Assembly: GCA_009869945.1 (NCBI GenBank)
Contig: WIXG01000041.1
Coordinates: 1-64,000, forward strand
DNA length: 64,000 bases
Origin: Mesaphorura yosii
Lineage: Eukaryota > Arthropoda > Collembola > Poduromorpha > Tullbergiidae
Direction: 5' to 3'
The position numbers and the translations under genes are program-made. Below the pieces are notes generated by a model. That model saw only the letters and a list, made by a program, of their open reading frames with translations, had not been told where the DNA came from and made no database searches. This document shows, in pieces, positions 49,001 to 62,301 of this stretch. How positions within the stretch are numbered: the first letter of the stretch is position 1; each line of letters begins with the position of its first letter.

Positions 49001-49577
49001 GAATTTGGTAGTGCCGCTCAGCCGTTCATTTCGAATGCAGACGACGTTGCACGTAATGTGCATTCAGCTACATTCTGCATCTGATTTAATATGATTAATT
49101 ACATTCGGAACTGAGACTGAGTCTTGAGTGCGCCCTGCATCCCATTTCTTTTGTAGAAAAGTCTTTGGCCGTCAAGTAGAATGATGAGGGACTTGAATCT
49201 AATCGATTACATGCTAATTCGTTGTCTATTTGTATGATTTGCACTTTGCAGGGTGACCAAGAGCGGAAGCAGCTTCAGATTACGCCTCCGGCGTCCATGG
49301 ACCGTGAGCGTGAGCATGAGCTGCCACAGCTCCAGATTCGATGGGTGCACGACATCTGTCTCCCGCTGTACAGGGTGAGTTCCTTTCTATGCCACGACTT
49401 GCCCTGTTTTGCCTGGCGTGGCATTTGACCGTCTTTACTTTACGTGTTTTCCAGTCGTTGTCCGAGATGAACCCTCGCTTCGAGGTGATGCAGGAGGGCG
49501 CCAGGAAGAACATGGAGCAGTGGTCAACGTGCATTCACTCGTACACGTACGACGCGATGCCAAGCACCGACCTCTAA
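31006..49577 (+). CDS. Pde11: Dual 3',5'-cyclic nucleotide phosphodiesterase, PDE11 type
   Basis: Twenty exons: 31006-31092, 31190-31472, 33106-33338, 33517-33744, 38327-38509, 39300-39389, 41557-41697, 42264-42367, 42445-42632, 42746-42906, 43732-43782, 45984-46130, 46367-46418, 46500-46555, 47054-47163, 47560-47650, 47749-47849, 48171-48348, 49252-49374, 49455-49577. They give 909 residues (human PDE11A4: 933). The N-terminal helix region, two GAF domains and the catalytic domain match PDE11 in order. Both Asn-Lys...Phe-x3-Asp-Glu motifs of the GAF domains are present. Catalytic metal site: His-Asn-Trp-Arg-His (H651-H655) and His-Asp-Leu-Asp-His (H691-H695) followed by Arg-Gly-Thr-Asn-Asn. 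The C-terminus resembles PDE11/PDE5. About 45 residues of GAF-A expected between exons 4 and 5 are missing. The family hydrolyses cAMP and cGMP in the cytosol. Confidence 0.93.
34518..34590. repeat. GC-rich tandem repeat, 31-bp unit, 2.3 copies
   Basis: Two nearly identical 31-bp units (TGCGGCCGCGCC then TTTGCGGCCCGTGTCTT) are followed by a partial third. Each carries GCGGCCGC. It is far more GC-rich than the surrounding intron. Confidence 0.8.
37650..38100. mobile_element. Foldback-type inverted repeat with 16-bp iterations
   Basis: The 28 bases at 37682-37709 are exactly repeated, inverted, at 38066-38093. Around them both arms carry degenerate runs of an AATCCCTCC-type motif. In the right arm three perfect 16-bp copies (GTGGAGGGATTTCGTC) lie at 38020-38067. 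The roughly 270-bp middle has no coding capacity. Arms built of short tandem repeats are typical of foldback elements and some MITEs; no clear target-site duplication was found. Confidence 0.7.
44806..44831. repeat. Short perfect inverted repeat (10-bp arms)
   Basis: ACGAGCACGG and its reverse complement CCGTGCTCGT flank a 6-base loop, in a PDE11 intron. It would fold as a GC-rich hairpin; no function is inferred. Confidence 0.7.
45100..45126. repeat. Short inverted repeat (10-bp arms)
   Basis: CGTACATGAA and TTCATGTACG flank a 6-base loop in the same PDE11 intron. A simple hairpin; no function is inferred. Confidence 0.65.
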
Positions 49578-51194
49578 AAATCTAGACGACCATTCGCCAA
49601 ACGCACACGACAGGCCCGCATAATCTCGTGGCGTGACGCGACGTGGCGATGGGCGCTATTTTTTCGTCTCGAGCTCTCTTTCTTCACGTGCATTCCACAA
49701 ATAATGCCAACATGATCTTTAATTGCTAGGCGCTAAGGAGCTGTTGTCTTTGATGAGAGCTTTCTCTTCGATATCAGTATCGACTATCTACTTTCTTCGT
49801 ACGTACGTATTTGATGTCGTGCGTAACTCTAAGCTTGTGATTGTGAATTATGATCCTTGTACAAGTGAGACTTTACGAAACCTGCGTGCTGAGGGACTAC
49901 TGTTGCTGCTGAACGACTGACTGCGATCGCGAATTGTGAGACACACATTTTATATGAGACATTAAACGAGAGAGATTTATTTTTAACGAGCTTGAGATTG
50001 AGGCTTGTAGACGTAGGTAAGAGTTGGCTGGCCCTGCAGTGTAAGAATTTGGGAACACGTGCTTGTAGTTAATTAGATTTGTAGTACGTAGATGAATTGT
50101 GAATCAGTTGGTTGACAAAAGTCCAATCATGGTCACATGGTCATACTTGATGCTTAGCCTGCTTGGCTTGTTAAGTACAAACTATTTTAACTTTGTTTTA
50201 ATTAATCTTCCATTTACTTTTTCTATACGTACAATTTCGTGTTACAAAATATTTTCGTATTTGCCGCCTTCTTTCTTTATTTTTATCATTCCAAACTGGC
50301 GACTGTAGTTTGATTAGCAACCTGCTTCGTGCTTCATCCTGCCCTACATTTCATTGTATATGATTAATGTTTAGAAAGTTAGAATTACTCCGTGCTTGAC
50401 TCTGTGTGCTAATTACTAATTAGTGCTGATAAGGTAATACGTATATACGTAAATGAAACAGAGACCCCAAACACATTGTACTACAACCTGTAGGCCACGC
50501 GTATTGAAGGCAAAAGACAAAATAGACGGTAAATGAAAGAAGTCTATTCTATATTCTGTGAAAATCTATTCAGTGCTAAGAACTAATTTGGATTCGGATT
50601 TGGTGTAAATTTGGAAATTTATGTCGTGAATAAAAATAACAAAATGCAGCCTTGTCTTGTCAATTATAATAATTGAGCAGACGCGAATTGACGACGACGA
50701 AGGTGTCGTCAGCACAAAACTTGACCGTACGTGAGATTTCAGTTTTCAAATGGGAGGAAGTTTATAATTCGTGAGTTTACGTATTCCGAAGCTTAAGAAA
50801 CGCTGAATAAGTTTAATTCCATCTGATCAAATTTAAGTTTAAGAATTATTTTATCCAGCTCCTAAACTCAGACATAATTTAATCCAATCTCCCTCCTCGA
50901 ATTAAATGTACGCATAATTAGTTAAATACACTTGTTGACCGAAACGCTGATAATTGAAAGAAGAATGTACAATAAAAAATACACGTACTCTTTACCAGTC
51001 AGCACAAGACCTAATTATAATTTCGGATCGGATTTGGAGTGTTGTAGACAATTACGGTATTAAGGTATTATAATTAAAGCGTACGAAATGCCTTGCTTGG
51101 TTATCGCTACAAGTACAAGTCCCAGAAGAAGGTATATCAAAAATATTTAAAATATACTGTTTGTGTAAGAATTAGAATATAAGGAGAAAGCTCA
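49578..51194. other. PDE11 3' UTR and convergent intergenic region
   Basis: Noncoding sequence after the PDE11 stop codon, AT-rich, with no repeats or RNA genes seen. The Q-rich gene ends at 51195 on the other strand; I could not identify its polyadenylation signal with confidence. Confidence 0.45.
50629..50634 (+). terminator. Candidate polyadenylation signal AATAAA, PDE11
   Basis: AATAAA about 1.05 kb after the PDE11 stop codon. ATTAAA near 49960 is a possible earlier signal. Confidence 0.4.
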
Positions 51195-54100
51195 TCATGA
51201 GGAGCGTGTCCGAACCGACACCAGCCGGTGACCGGTTACAGGTGCCGCGGCAACGGCGACTGCGTGGGAGTGAGAGAATCTTCGTCGAATGCTCTGTCGG
51301 CTGACGCGAGGGCTGCCAATCCGTGCACCGTAGCCTGAGTCCAGCTGCTGACTGACTGACTGCGAGGATGAGTCGGAATTTGGCAGCGACACAATTTGAC
51401 TGACCAACGGAATTGTGTTGGTTGGGCCACCGTCAGCATTCGGCGTTGATCCGTCACCCGATTGCTGGTGAGGAAGACGGTAGATTGCGCGCAGGCTGGA
51501 GTCCCAGATTGATTGTTGGGCGGCAGAGTCCTGGACCACCGAGGCGGATTGTCCCTGATCCGCGTCAGCGTCCACGGAATTTGAGTATTGTGGTGGTAAG
51601 TACGTCGGTCTGCTATCATAGCTGCTAGAGGCGTATTGCTGTGGTTGTTGTGGCTGCTGGCGGTAAGCAGGATTTCCGTATGTTGAAGGAGGTAGCGACG
51701 AAATCGACTCTGGGCCCAACGCTGGCGCCAGCGGGATTCCGTAAATTGGCTTTGGTATTGGGACACCGACAGGGTCCTGCTGTTGCTGTTGCTCTTGCTG
51801 CTCCTGCATCCGCACTTGTGGCTGTGGCTGCGGCTCCGGTTTTTGGTACACTGGCAAGTAAATCATGCTCGGCCTCTGCGTATCGTCCTCAACTGCGAAT
51901 TGTGACATTGGCGTGAAGTACTGCTGGTATTGTGCCAGTTGAGATTGCGGAATTTCAATGTACCGCAGTTGCTGCTGCTGCTGTTTTTGCTCGTTCAAAC
52001 TGTCGGCCTCCGGTTGTGATTGTGGCTGTTGCATTGAGATGGTGATGCCTCCCAGTCCGGTTCCCCTCAGGTCGTCTGCCGTGATAATCGCTCGGTTGCT
52101 GATCCCGGCGGGGTACTGTCCATCGTAGGTCGGAGCGGGCTGCTCGTGGATTACAATCGTCTTGGTGATGACGTTGGGTCGCTGGGGAGCCTCGTAACCA
52201 CCAGCGTCTGAGCCGTCGGCGCCCGAGTCCGAGTCAGACTCAATCGAATTGGTGTCCCCACTGTATTGGTAGCTAGGGAGTGCTGACGGCGGCTGCGGTT
52301 GTGGTGCGCCATGGGACTGAATTTCGACCTGTGGCTGAGGCTGAGGTCGAGAGTATTCCTGTCTGAACTGCTGCGTGTAACCACCTCGCTGAGCGCCGTC
52401 TTCATTCTGTGGCGTCTCTTGCTGTTGAAATTGTGGCTGCGGCTGATTTGAGTATCCCGCCGGGAAATACGATGCTTGAGAGTTTTGGTGGGTTGGTTGA
52501 AATTGTGGGGTCTGTTGAGGGTATCCGCCGCTGTATGCCAGAGACTGTGGCTGTGGCTGCTGCTGTTGGTGAGCTACGTATTGGCTTTGTGCCTCCGGCT
52601 GGGATTGACTCTGAGCCTGAGCCTGGTACTGATATCCATTCGCATTTGGCGCCGCATAGCTTTGCACTTGGGACTGCTGCTGCTGTGGTTGCTGGTATTG
52701 GTACTGATTGTTGTCGTGATACGAAGGCGTAGGAGCTTGTGCTGCTTGTGGTCTTGGCTCGGAATTCGCGTACTCCTGCCTGGGTGGAAGGTAAGTCTGC
52801 TGCTGCTGTTGTCCGTTCGCTGGCGGCGGCGGCGTCCTCTGTGTGAACGTTTGCCGGTGCAAATTCGAAGGAGTTCCGGACTCCATAAAATGCTGGGTAA
52901 GTATTGCGGGTTGAACATCAAGATTGGCGATTTTCTTGCCTTGCAGCGCCCTGCCTTGGCTGGGGCCTCGAGGCGGGCTTCCATTTCCGTTTCCGAACGC
53001 TTGATGCTGCTGCTGCAACTGCTGGCTGAAGCGCATCGGGCCCGCTTGTAAAGCAAGTTCGTTGCTGGAGGAGCTGAAGCTGTTGTATCCGCCGCGTGGA
53101 GTGATTTCGTTTCCGCTGTACGAAGGCTGTCTCGTATCAACCTCGTAGTGGATGGAGGGTTTTGGCGACTCTAGAATAAGACCGTTGGGTCCAACCATTT
53201 CCTGCACCGGCGCCGTCTGTGAACCGTACCCACCTTGCCCCGACTCGCGCTGTCTTTGCAAGAAAGCGTTCTGTTCCCGTTCGTGCTCTTCAATAATCTG
53301 CTGCACGCGCTCCAGGAGCTCGGCATCTACAACGTTGTCGTTCAGCCCCTCGAACGTGAGGTCCATCGAGTCGTCTCCGGAATCAACGTTAATCGCGTTG
53401 CTGAAGCCGTCCTGCCCATTCTGGCTGGGGAAGTCGGCAAGAGTCGCAGTCGCTGCGTACTGTGTCTGTAACGATGGCCCGTTGGCTGTGCTGCGTTGTT
53501 GGAATTGCGGTTCGGCAATGTTTTGCTGCACCACCTCAGCAATATTTCTCTGAATGTGGGTAGGCGGTGGCGGATCAGGATACGAGTACGTGACTCCACC
53601 GATGTTGGCCACATTTTGTTGCGGATCTTGCTGTTGCTGCTGTCGACCTTCGATGAGAGGGTTGATTGGTAAGTATTGCTGGACCGGACCGGCGGCCGGC
53701 GTTGGGTAAAATTGCTCCGGCTGCTGGGCGATGTACCGAAATTGTGGCTGGAGCTGATGAGGTTGTGGTTGTTGCTGCTGTTGTTGCTGCGGCTGCGGCA
53801 TGTATTGCTGTTGCTGTTGGTAGCCATTTCCGTTTCCTTGGTTCCCGTTTTGATACTGATACACATTGTTGCCATTATTGGGCTGTGTTGAGTAGAAACT
53901 CTGCTCGACAGCTGCAATTTGATCGAAGCTCGGTCGCGGGCTCCTTTGTCCACTGTAACCACCGTCCTGCAAAGTTGCAAAGAATACACGTAAGTGCTTC
54001 AGATTTAATAATAGTACGTGTACACAGTATAACAATAACCTCCAATTACAATTACGCTTACGCTTATGCGAATTCATAAAACGCCAATTCATTGCTCATT

Positions 54101-57100
54101 TCCCGTCCCGGTAGCGTTAACGACGAACACGACGATACGGTTGACGAATTTAATTGCTGGTCTTGTTTTAACGCATCTCGCGGCGATTACCGTGTTAAAT
54201 CTCATCACGTCAAGCGCAAGCTCAAGCGAATAGCAGATGACCAAGCAAGCACAAGCACATATGTTAAACGTTTCCCCTTCCGTGCCTCATCGGCCACCGT
54301 TTCGGCTCGCCAAGCGCAGCGCAGCAGAATCGACGTGCAAAGTAATTATTGCAAGAAAAATGACCGTGCATAATAATTATAATGACGCTATTCTAATATG
54401 TATAAAATCCCCAGCGCCAGCAACCACTTTCTTATACTTTGCCCATTCTGTGCTCCTGCAATGCAAATGCAATCGCAATTCGTTCACGTCGTTGACTCGG
54501 TCATCGTCGTCGTCTTAAACACTTTAGTTTCTAATAATGCCTGAAATGGAAAAGCTCTTCTCAAGTCCCGTACAATCGTGTTACGTAGAGCGTAATTTAA
54601 TAATGACATAAGTAGAAGCAGACTTTATTTGACTCACCTGCGATGAAGATGCAGGAAGTGCATTTCCATTCTGATTCTGATGCGACTGAGGAGTGTATTG
54701 TTGGTAGTTGAAATTCTCCACCTGCTGTTGGTCGACGGGTCGCTGTGATCGCTGAGTCTGGGATGAGTAGTAGGAAGAGAACGCGGCGGAGGAGTCCGAG
54801 TACTGGTTCCGAATTCTGTCCCCACCATTCGACTTGTAGTATCCGCCAGAGGGCACCCGAGCGTCCGACACCACGATAGAATTCTCTCCGTACGAGTCCC
54901 TCTGTCTGCCTGGGGTCTGTGGGCTCAGATATCTTCCACTCGGCGGCTGATCGTCCTGCACGGCCCCCGCCGCACCGGCCTCCGTGGTCCCGGTCGCGCC
55001 TCCGTCCACCGAAACTTCGTTTTCGGCGGAGGACGCCGACGACGAAGACTCCGTGCCTTCGGCGGGCTGCGTGATCGCCTCCATCGTCGAGTCTTCCATC
55101 ATTTGCTCCGCCCCAGCCGGACTCTCCTCCACTCCCGCATCTGAGGCGACTTCCGTGGTCGTCGCCTGCTGCTCCAGACTCTCGGCGTCCTCCGAACTGC
55201 GCCCCGTACCCGGCGTGGGTGCCGTGGTCATGGCGCTCATGGGTTCCTGTTCCACCCGAACGGACTCGAAAGTGGTCAGCTTAGGCGCCGAGTACAGCGC
55301 TGGGAGCGCCGAGGCGCGTCCGTATCCTCCGACGCCAGTGACCTCACCGTCGCGTCGTCCCCGAACTCCGGCTCCGCCGTTAGTTCGGAAACGCATGCGG
55401 GAGTGTGCGTGGGACGCAATGTGCGAGGAAAACGTCGCGGCGATCTGCAATTCACGGGAAAATGGAAAATGGCAAATTAGCACAACGCAATGAGTGGAAT
55501 GCCGAATGTAAATTGAAGTATCTACATTGTTGTGTTATGCTGTACTGCTGCATTGTTTACTTTATGATGGCAAACAGCCAAAAACGGAAAGTGTCTCCTG
55601 AGTTGCACGCTGCACGCGTAATTTATTCTCATGCCATCATGCACTGCAGAGATGAATGAAAAGGCAATCCACGCATGTCGAAGAAGATGCTCGCGAGTGT
55701 GAATCAAGTACACTTGACTTACTCTTTTATCAAATCGACTCAAAATGCTAGAAAATGAAAAACATGTGCTGAAGATGAAGATTTGTCAAGTATAGCAATT
55801 TCGTCAATTGCGAGGATTTTTGACATACGTGGCACGCAACTTTCCAAGTTTAACATCGTTTAAAAGCTTAAAAGGAGAAAAAAACATGGGGTTTAAATCC
55901 AAGCTGAAGATGAGACTTGTAATTGCAATTAAGGAAAAACAGATGAGGCACTGCCCGGAGACGAGAATCAAGAAGATTGCCACGGCCGCTGCTGAAATTT
56001 AATCTCTGCGCTCGGCACAGTTTTACGCTGTCGACATAAATCTTCCTTCCCACATTAAAGATTTACGACTGTGAATCCTTAGCACATTTATTAAGGTTAA
56101 TCCTGTCAACTCTATTCGCCTCAACTCGTAACTCTGACCGCGACCTTCCTGTCAACTGATCCCGCAATCTACGAGCTACGATATTCAAAACACTTTCCTC
56201 AATCCGAGCTTGATGTTTCAGTGGAAAGATTTCAGTTTTATTCATTGGCTCGCTTGCTAATTGAAACTCGCCAAAAATGGGGAGCTGGCAATAATGCGAG
56301 TATGTAATTGGATAAAATCACAATCACTGCTGCGGGAATTCGAATTAAGGTTAAATGCGAGCTCGAATTCGTATTACGAATTGCGATTTAACGGTGGCAA
56401 ATCCGCAGCCAAGTGCACATCATTTAAGGCAATTGTAATTGGATCGACAGCCAGGCCATGAATGAGAATGAAGAAAAGGTGGGACAAAAGACTCGAGCAC
56501 CTCACGCGGACAGGCGGACAAAGGAACCGGCGAGTGAGGTGACCCCGGCTGTCATTGTTAGGCAAGCCGCCGCATAGAAACCCCCAGCTTGCTTGCTGAC
56601 CACCGCACAAAGCCGTCGGCCATCGAGGAATTACCACAAAAATTTCGTGCGCATGAGCGCTTGGGCCAAAATTACATGGGCAGTGACCGCAAAAGGAACT
56701 TGCAGAGTCAAATTGCGAAAAATTGGTGACAAATTGCAAAATGGCGACGCTCCTTTCGGAAAAGGGCAAACAAAATTGGCCGTCGATTTGTGCTGGTTTG
56801 GCTTTTGATAGTTGGGCTCCCGTTGGCCTTCTGCAATTGCAAGATTAATTTGACACCGACCAGCTTTCTTGACCCCACCCTTTCTTTCAATTTGATGACG
56901 GGCCGGACAATGGAAGATAAATGCAGTAGGAACAAATTGCTCTGTCACTCCATGTACGGACTCCGACTCGGAGTCTTCTGTCTTCGTACGAGAAGAGTAA
57001 TCAACAATCAACGTGGAAAGCGAAAAGATGATTTATGATTTGAATGTAATCTCTCTGTGTATTATCCGTCATGTGTACGCTGCGCTGTACACCTGCTCAA

Positions 57101-57336
57101 TTAATTCACAAATTGCCTGTCACGCTTTACAGAATGAGAATTCAATTCTTATCTGCCTGGGAAGCAGACAAGTTTGTGGTGCAGCCTGACAGATTCAGTT
57201 CATGCTTTCCCGTAAATTACTACTTTGGCTGCGGCGAATGGGGAGGGGGGCAATGAAATTCAAGCCTGCCTTGACTTTGGCTAAATTCAAAACTTACCAA
57301 AAGAGTCACGAGAATCCTACTCGTAGAATTCCACAT
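51195..57336 (-). CDS. Large secreted Gln/Pro/Ser-rich protein
   Basis: Coding exons are 57336-57298, 55444-54638 and 53966-51195, all joined in phase 0, giving 1,205 residues. The 13-codon first exon (Met-Trp-Asn-Ser... ending Val-Thr-Leu-Leu) plus the start of the next (Ile-Ala-Ala-Thr-Phe-Ser-Ser) makes a good signal peptide of about 28 residues that neither exon has alone; this is why I chose this start. Residues about 60-200 are acidic and Ser/Thr/Glu-rich, followed by a Tyr/Ser/Gln segment. The 924-codon last exon is mostly Gln, Pro, Tyr and Ser with poly-Gln runs coded by mixed CAA and CAG. It has short non-repetitive islands, such as one around Gly-Pro-Asn-Gly-Leu-Ile-Leu (about residue 595), and a basic C-terminus. 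No domain is recognised. Composition suggests an extracellular matrix, cuticle, eggshell or silk-like protein. Confidence 0.75.
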
Positions 57337-57608
57337 TTTTGCGAAAGCCTGAGCTCCCTTCCTTTTTTCTTTTCTGGAGTCTGGCGTCAGTCTCAAATTT
57401 CGCGGGACAATAAGCAAATTTTCAAGCGGAAGAGACTTCACTATCAACTGTCACTGTCGCACTGTTCGCAATTCACAGCACACGACAAAGGACGAGTGCT
57501 TTTTGTCCCATTTCCGCACAAATCACAAAATTCCGATTGTCAATTTCTTGCCAAATTGTCGAATGGGTGAATTGCCAATTAAGGATTTGAGTTTTCACTT
57601 TTACTCAC

Positions 57609-57689
57609 GTTTTGAGGTTGTGAATACGCGCAGGCGGTAGAATGGTGAATTTGACGGTGGACGATGGACGCTGTTAAATGACAATTGAT
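57609..57689 (-). other. Predicted noncoding first exon of the Q-rich gene
   Basis: From the initiator A at 57689 to a GTGAGT donor at 57608-57603 there is an 81-base exon with no ATG. The next acceptor is not certain; candidates lie at about 57390-57480, just before the exon with the start codon. Confidence 0.5.
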
Positions 57690-57720
57690 GACTCGCGTCC
57701 GCGGTACTCTTCGTTTTATA
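57686..57720 (-). promoter_or_regulatory. Core promoter (TATA box plus initiator), Q-rich gene
   Basis: On the minus strand GTATAAAA (TATA box at 57720-57714) is followed, with 31 bp from its first T to the initiator A, by TCATCA, whose A at 57689 would be the start site. TATA plus TCA-type initiator at this spacing is the standard arthropod arrangement. The nearest downstream gene in this direction is the Q-rich secreted protein, 353 bp to its ATG. Confidence 0.6.
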
Positions 57721-60700
57721 CTCGGCTGCAATCGCCAGTTACATGGAGGTGGTTGGAATGGTTTATCGAGTCACCTTCCCACCGCGCCGCGCCGTACGTG
57801 TACTTGCGATTTGCGAAAAATCTTGGCCTGCATTGCATGAGGGAGTCAGTCAATTCAATTCAAGAGGAACAACTCGACAATATTATTTCAGTGCTTTCTT
57901 AATCGGTTGCAATAATAACGAGCACCACCACCACCGAAAGGTAAAGTAAATATTGCACTACAGCAGCGCAAGCGCAGTGCGCCCAGCAGGAGACTTTTGC
58001 GTACCTCGTTTAAGTTTGGGCTCAGCCGATAGCCGAGCCCTCATGAGCACCATGAAATTGTCTCACAGCTGAGCACAGCACAGCATGCATGCATGCAAAA
58101 CACATCGCACTCGCATAGCATCTCGAGCAAAAAGTTGCAAGATGCAAGATGCAAAATGAGACGAGATGAGAGTAAAAGTCTACTGCATCCGCATGCATCT
58201 CTGCCTTTGGGGAAGACGAGACGAGACGCGACGCGATGACGATTTCTGAATGAATGTGGACGCGACTGCGAGCTGGTTCTCTCATCCATCATTTTTATCC
58301 GCTGCGCATACAAAAGTGTAGCAGAGTAATTAAAAAATTTGTTCCGACCAGATGAACAAGCACAATTACAGCTCGCCACTCTCATTCTCATCGATTTCAC
58401 GTCCGACATTCATTAGCCGTGTCTTCAGCATTCCTCTTCACGCATCGTCTTCGAGATCAATGCAGTCGGTAATTTATCAATTTGGCACCCTGACCAATTA
58501 CGCAATTTGGTACGGTTGACCATTGCTATTCGAAAGAAAGATGAATGATCAATTCAAATCAGTTATCAGAAGAAATGAATACGCCACTTGAGCATTGATA
58601 TTGATTACTGATTAAAGACGCGAGAAGTGCATTCTGGTTGGTCAGCTCCAAATGTGTGAAGATGGAATTTGGAACAATTTGCATCTTTGAATCTCTGTCG
58701 CAATTAAAATTTAAGTCGACCACAGAGCCCGCCTTCCAATACCGGTGCCAATTACGTAAGCTGGCCAAGATCAGGCCAAAACTTGAAGAATTTACAAATT
58801 ATGCACAGACGCTTGTCGCAATTTCGAACCCATCATCTCTCATATGCGTGGATATATTACTAAAAGATTAATTCGTCAGTGCTTGCAGATGACAAATGAT
58901 GTTTACGATTTTCGAACACTAGCACGATTCGTATTAGAACTCAGGAAGTTTCCTGTTTCCTTCACCGCCTTTTAATTTTTAAGAATCTTTAATTATGAGC
59001 GTTGTATTGGAATGCATGCATTCTGGAACACCGCCAACGCCTTCTTTAGGAAAACGAAGAGCCCTCAAATACAAATGCAGCAAATGTCCATTGAACGTCG
59101 GTGACGGACGCTGCTGACTCTGCCGTCGCGTGACGCGTGCTCGGCCGTCCTGCATTCATGAACACGAAGCTGTGGCTGTGTGGAATTTGTACAAGCGTTT
59201 ATCACACATGTGCCAATTGTTGGCAAATACGCACAGCGATTGTGTTCCGCTGTCAGCTCTTTTTCAGTTGCTGCTAATTTTCTTAGCTTTTCTTTCCTCC
59301 TCATTTTTCCAAACAACGTGCGTCTTCCCTCTTTGTCAAGTTTTTAACAACAGTTTTCTTAATGACATGAAGATGAAGATAATGACGGGATGGTGTAACA
59401 GCGACTAATCACACTTCTCTTCTTGAAGGCAATTTGTTGCAGAATTATGCAATATGTTTAGGAATTTTTGTAAAGAAACCCGCGACTGAAGACGTGTTTT
59501 CTACCTCAAGTTCCTCGGCACATCAACATCGTGAAGAGAAAAAATCAACAAAGGAGAACGCCAGGTGAAAACGCAAAGGACAAAGAAGACATCCATTGTT
59601 GGCTCGCCTGAACGCAAACTTCGAATTTGCTAATGTCAAATTAAGTGGCGACAAAATATGCACCGGGTTTGGTGACGAATGTAAATAAAGATGTCAACAA
59701 TCAAAAATCAGCAATCTCGACAACAATACCAGTATGGCAGCGTCAGTCCAGTGTTGCACAATGCCACACGATTTTCAATTTCGCACAAGTTTGTGCAAAT
59801 TGCGGAATTCACTCCTCGCCTTTCGCCATTCGCCGCATGAATAAATTAGCAGTATTCCTATTTATAGACGATGTACGTATGTGAACAGTGAATTATGCAA
59901 TCAGAACAATACGAGCAAGCAATAAGGAATTCAAAAATCAGTCCGGGCATGAATACATCCCATATTGCGCATTAAACATTATATCACATCTAATTCGCAT
60001 TGTTGTGTTTTTCGCCGCCGCTGTTTGCTGTTTGTTGCCGTTGAAGGAAGCGAGCAACGACAGAAAACAAGATCGTGATTCAAATTAGCAACATTCAGCA
60101 GGCACAGAACACACTTTTAATAATTTGAGATGTGACCCAGCAGCAGCTGTGTGAACATTTCAGATTTTGAGATTCGTGTGATTGAATACAACTTGATAAA
60201 TTTTTGCGCCAGTCGGTTCGTGTCCAAGTCTCGTGTCTCACGTCGTCCATGTTTTGCGCGCGTTATCTTGTCTCGTGATCGTTTCATTAAATATTGATCT
60301 TTGGATGAATGAAAGGTGTTTCAAGAAAGGAAGCTTCTGAAAGTAAAAGTGGGGGCTGAATGTTTTCGTTATTGATTTATTGTCCATATTTAAAAAACAG
60401 AATGTAAAATGACTTTAACCGGTTGCACTTTGAATTGAATGCAATTTGCGCATTGCAATTATGAACGTCACCGACGATGCGAGAATTGCACAATGCAATT
60501 GAGCGGTCTGAGTGCTCGAATTGGATCAACGACGACTTGGTTGGTTGGTTTGAGATTTAATTAATATTTTTGGACATTTGAATGCATTTCGTGCCCACGA
60601 ATAAATTATGTGCGTCGAAATGTGAATGGTTCGAATTTTCCGCTGCAATTTCTATTTTTACAATCGCTTGAACACTCGCCGTATAAAATATGACAACACT

Positions 60701-62301
60701 CGAGTTGAGTGCTGTGGATTTTTCAAAAATGGTCATAAAATGACTTGGCCCGACGCGTACGAGGAAAACGACAACAATTAACTCGCGAAAATGATGACAA
60801 CTGATGATTAAGAGTGGACGACCTAAATTCTGTGACCAGGTAAAGGGTAATCAAGCATTTTCGCAAGCACATACACTTGGCGGCACGGCGGCGATCGGAA
60901 TTACGCTTCTTGCGAAAATGTGGCGACAATCTGCAAGGAGGAAACTAATTTTTATTATTCACTTCGCAATCCAGATCGCAAATTCTCCTTTCCCCAGGCC
61001 GAACAAAATTTATCACCGGTTGTTAACGGCAATGTGTAATTTCGACTTTCGGGCGCATCAACTCAATGCAAGAACGCGTTTGCTAATTTAGAGTCCTAAA
61101 TCGCGTTCCGACTCCACTGCCGACGGACGTAAACTGTAATGTAACGAAAAAAGCGCAGAGCACACAACTCTTCATCCGCCGACTGATTACATAATCTCAC
61201 AACAGTAAACTCATCCTGTAATTAGGGATTCATAAAATCATCGCTTTTTCGAAACATACACACAACCTTGCGAAATGTTTGACCATCTCACCTCTCACGC
61301 GGAACTGTCCGACCGACTAATGCAAGGCTTGCGTCGATCATTAAAAAACTAAATTTGGGGTTCATTCGTATCCGACCAAATATTTGCAAAATACGAATAG
61401 CGAACTCATACTCACTATTCGCGATTCACCGTCGTACACTTGACTTGCTCTGAAAGTGCCAAATCACACCGCAGCGCCTGTGCCGTGCTCACTTTCGATG
61501 CGTCAGGATGACAGTGCAGTTTACACGGCAGAATTCATCTTAATCGGCTCCCTGGCAGCGCGGTGTGAGTGTGCGAGTTAATTTCTGCACATGTGCAGTA
61601 TTTAAAATATCAATTTGCAAAATGACAAAAATATGAAAGTAAAGGAAAAGTTTCGACTTGCGTATGATTTTAGTTTCATTTATCGCAGATTATTTACTTT
61701 GTATTTGTGAGCGGAGGCGATGCGATGACTTCTTTTGACGATTGAGGATTACAATCGCAGTTGACTTGACTTACATCTTCCTGAAGGAGGAAACTCTTGC
61801 ATGGCAATCATAACAAAGCACCGCACCGTGTCGGTTAAATGGCAATGATTAAACAATGATCGCAAACTTCCGTAGGGCCAAGACTTCTGATTTGCGAGTG
61901 GGACTGAATTTAATCCATCGCTAATGAATTGTGTGCATTAATTTCTCCTGTGCACTTGTGCAATCAGGCCTTCGTTGTGAATTGGATCATAATTACATAC
62001 GCAAGACAGGGGAATGTATAAATGTAGGCAGGAATTTATTTGTTTCAAAATTATAATTATAATTAGAGATACAAGAATAATGGACAGAGTAATATTGACT
62101 ATGGCATAATGTTAATAATAATTGTATCAACCATTGAAAATGAGACGAAAAATAAGGCAAGGAAGTGGGGACTTGTTTTTCTAATGATGCACTGTTAAAA
62201 CGTTAAATTGATGTAGCGGATGGCGGCTGGTGGACGGATTTAAATTAGGATGGACTTAAACACGATATGAGATCTTCTCGAGATGTTTACACACTTGTTC
62301 T
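57721..62301. other. Intergenic region without a convincing gene
   Basis: About 4.6 kb between the Q-rich promoter and the 3' end of the MAM gene. Open frames are short and without splice or domain support. A TATAAAA on the plus strand near 60691 has no gene after it. The MAM-gene 3' UTR occupies about 62020-62301. Confidence 0.45.
62035..62040 (-). terminator. Polyadenylation signal AATAAA, MAM-domain gene
   Basis: TTTATT on the plus strand reads AATAAA on the minus strand, 262 bp after the stop codon of the MAM-domain gene. Confidence 0.5.

Noticed and set aside
52409..53051. Long open frames antisense to the Q-rich gene
   Set aside because: They are Leu/Ala/Val-rich shadows of CAG/CAA repeats read on the other strand; the Q-rich strand has the splice sites and signal peptide.
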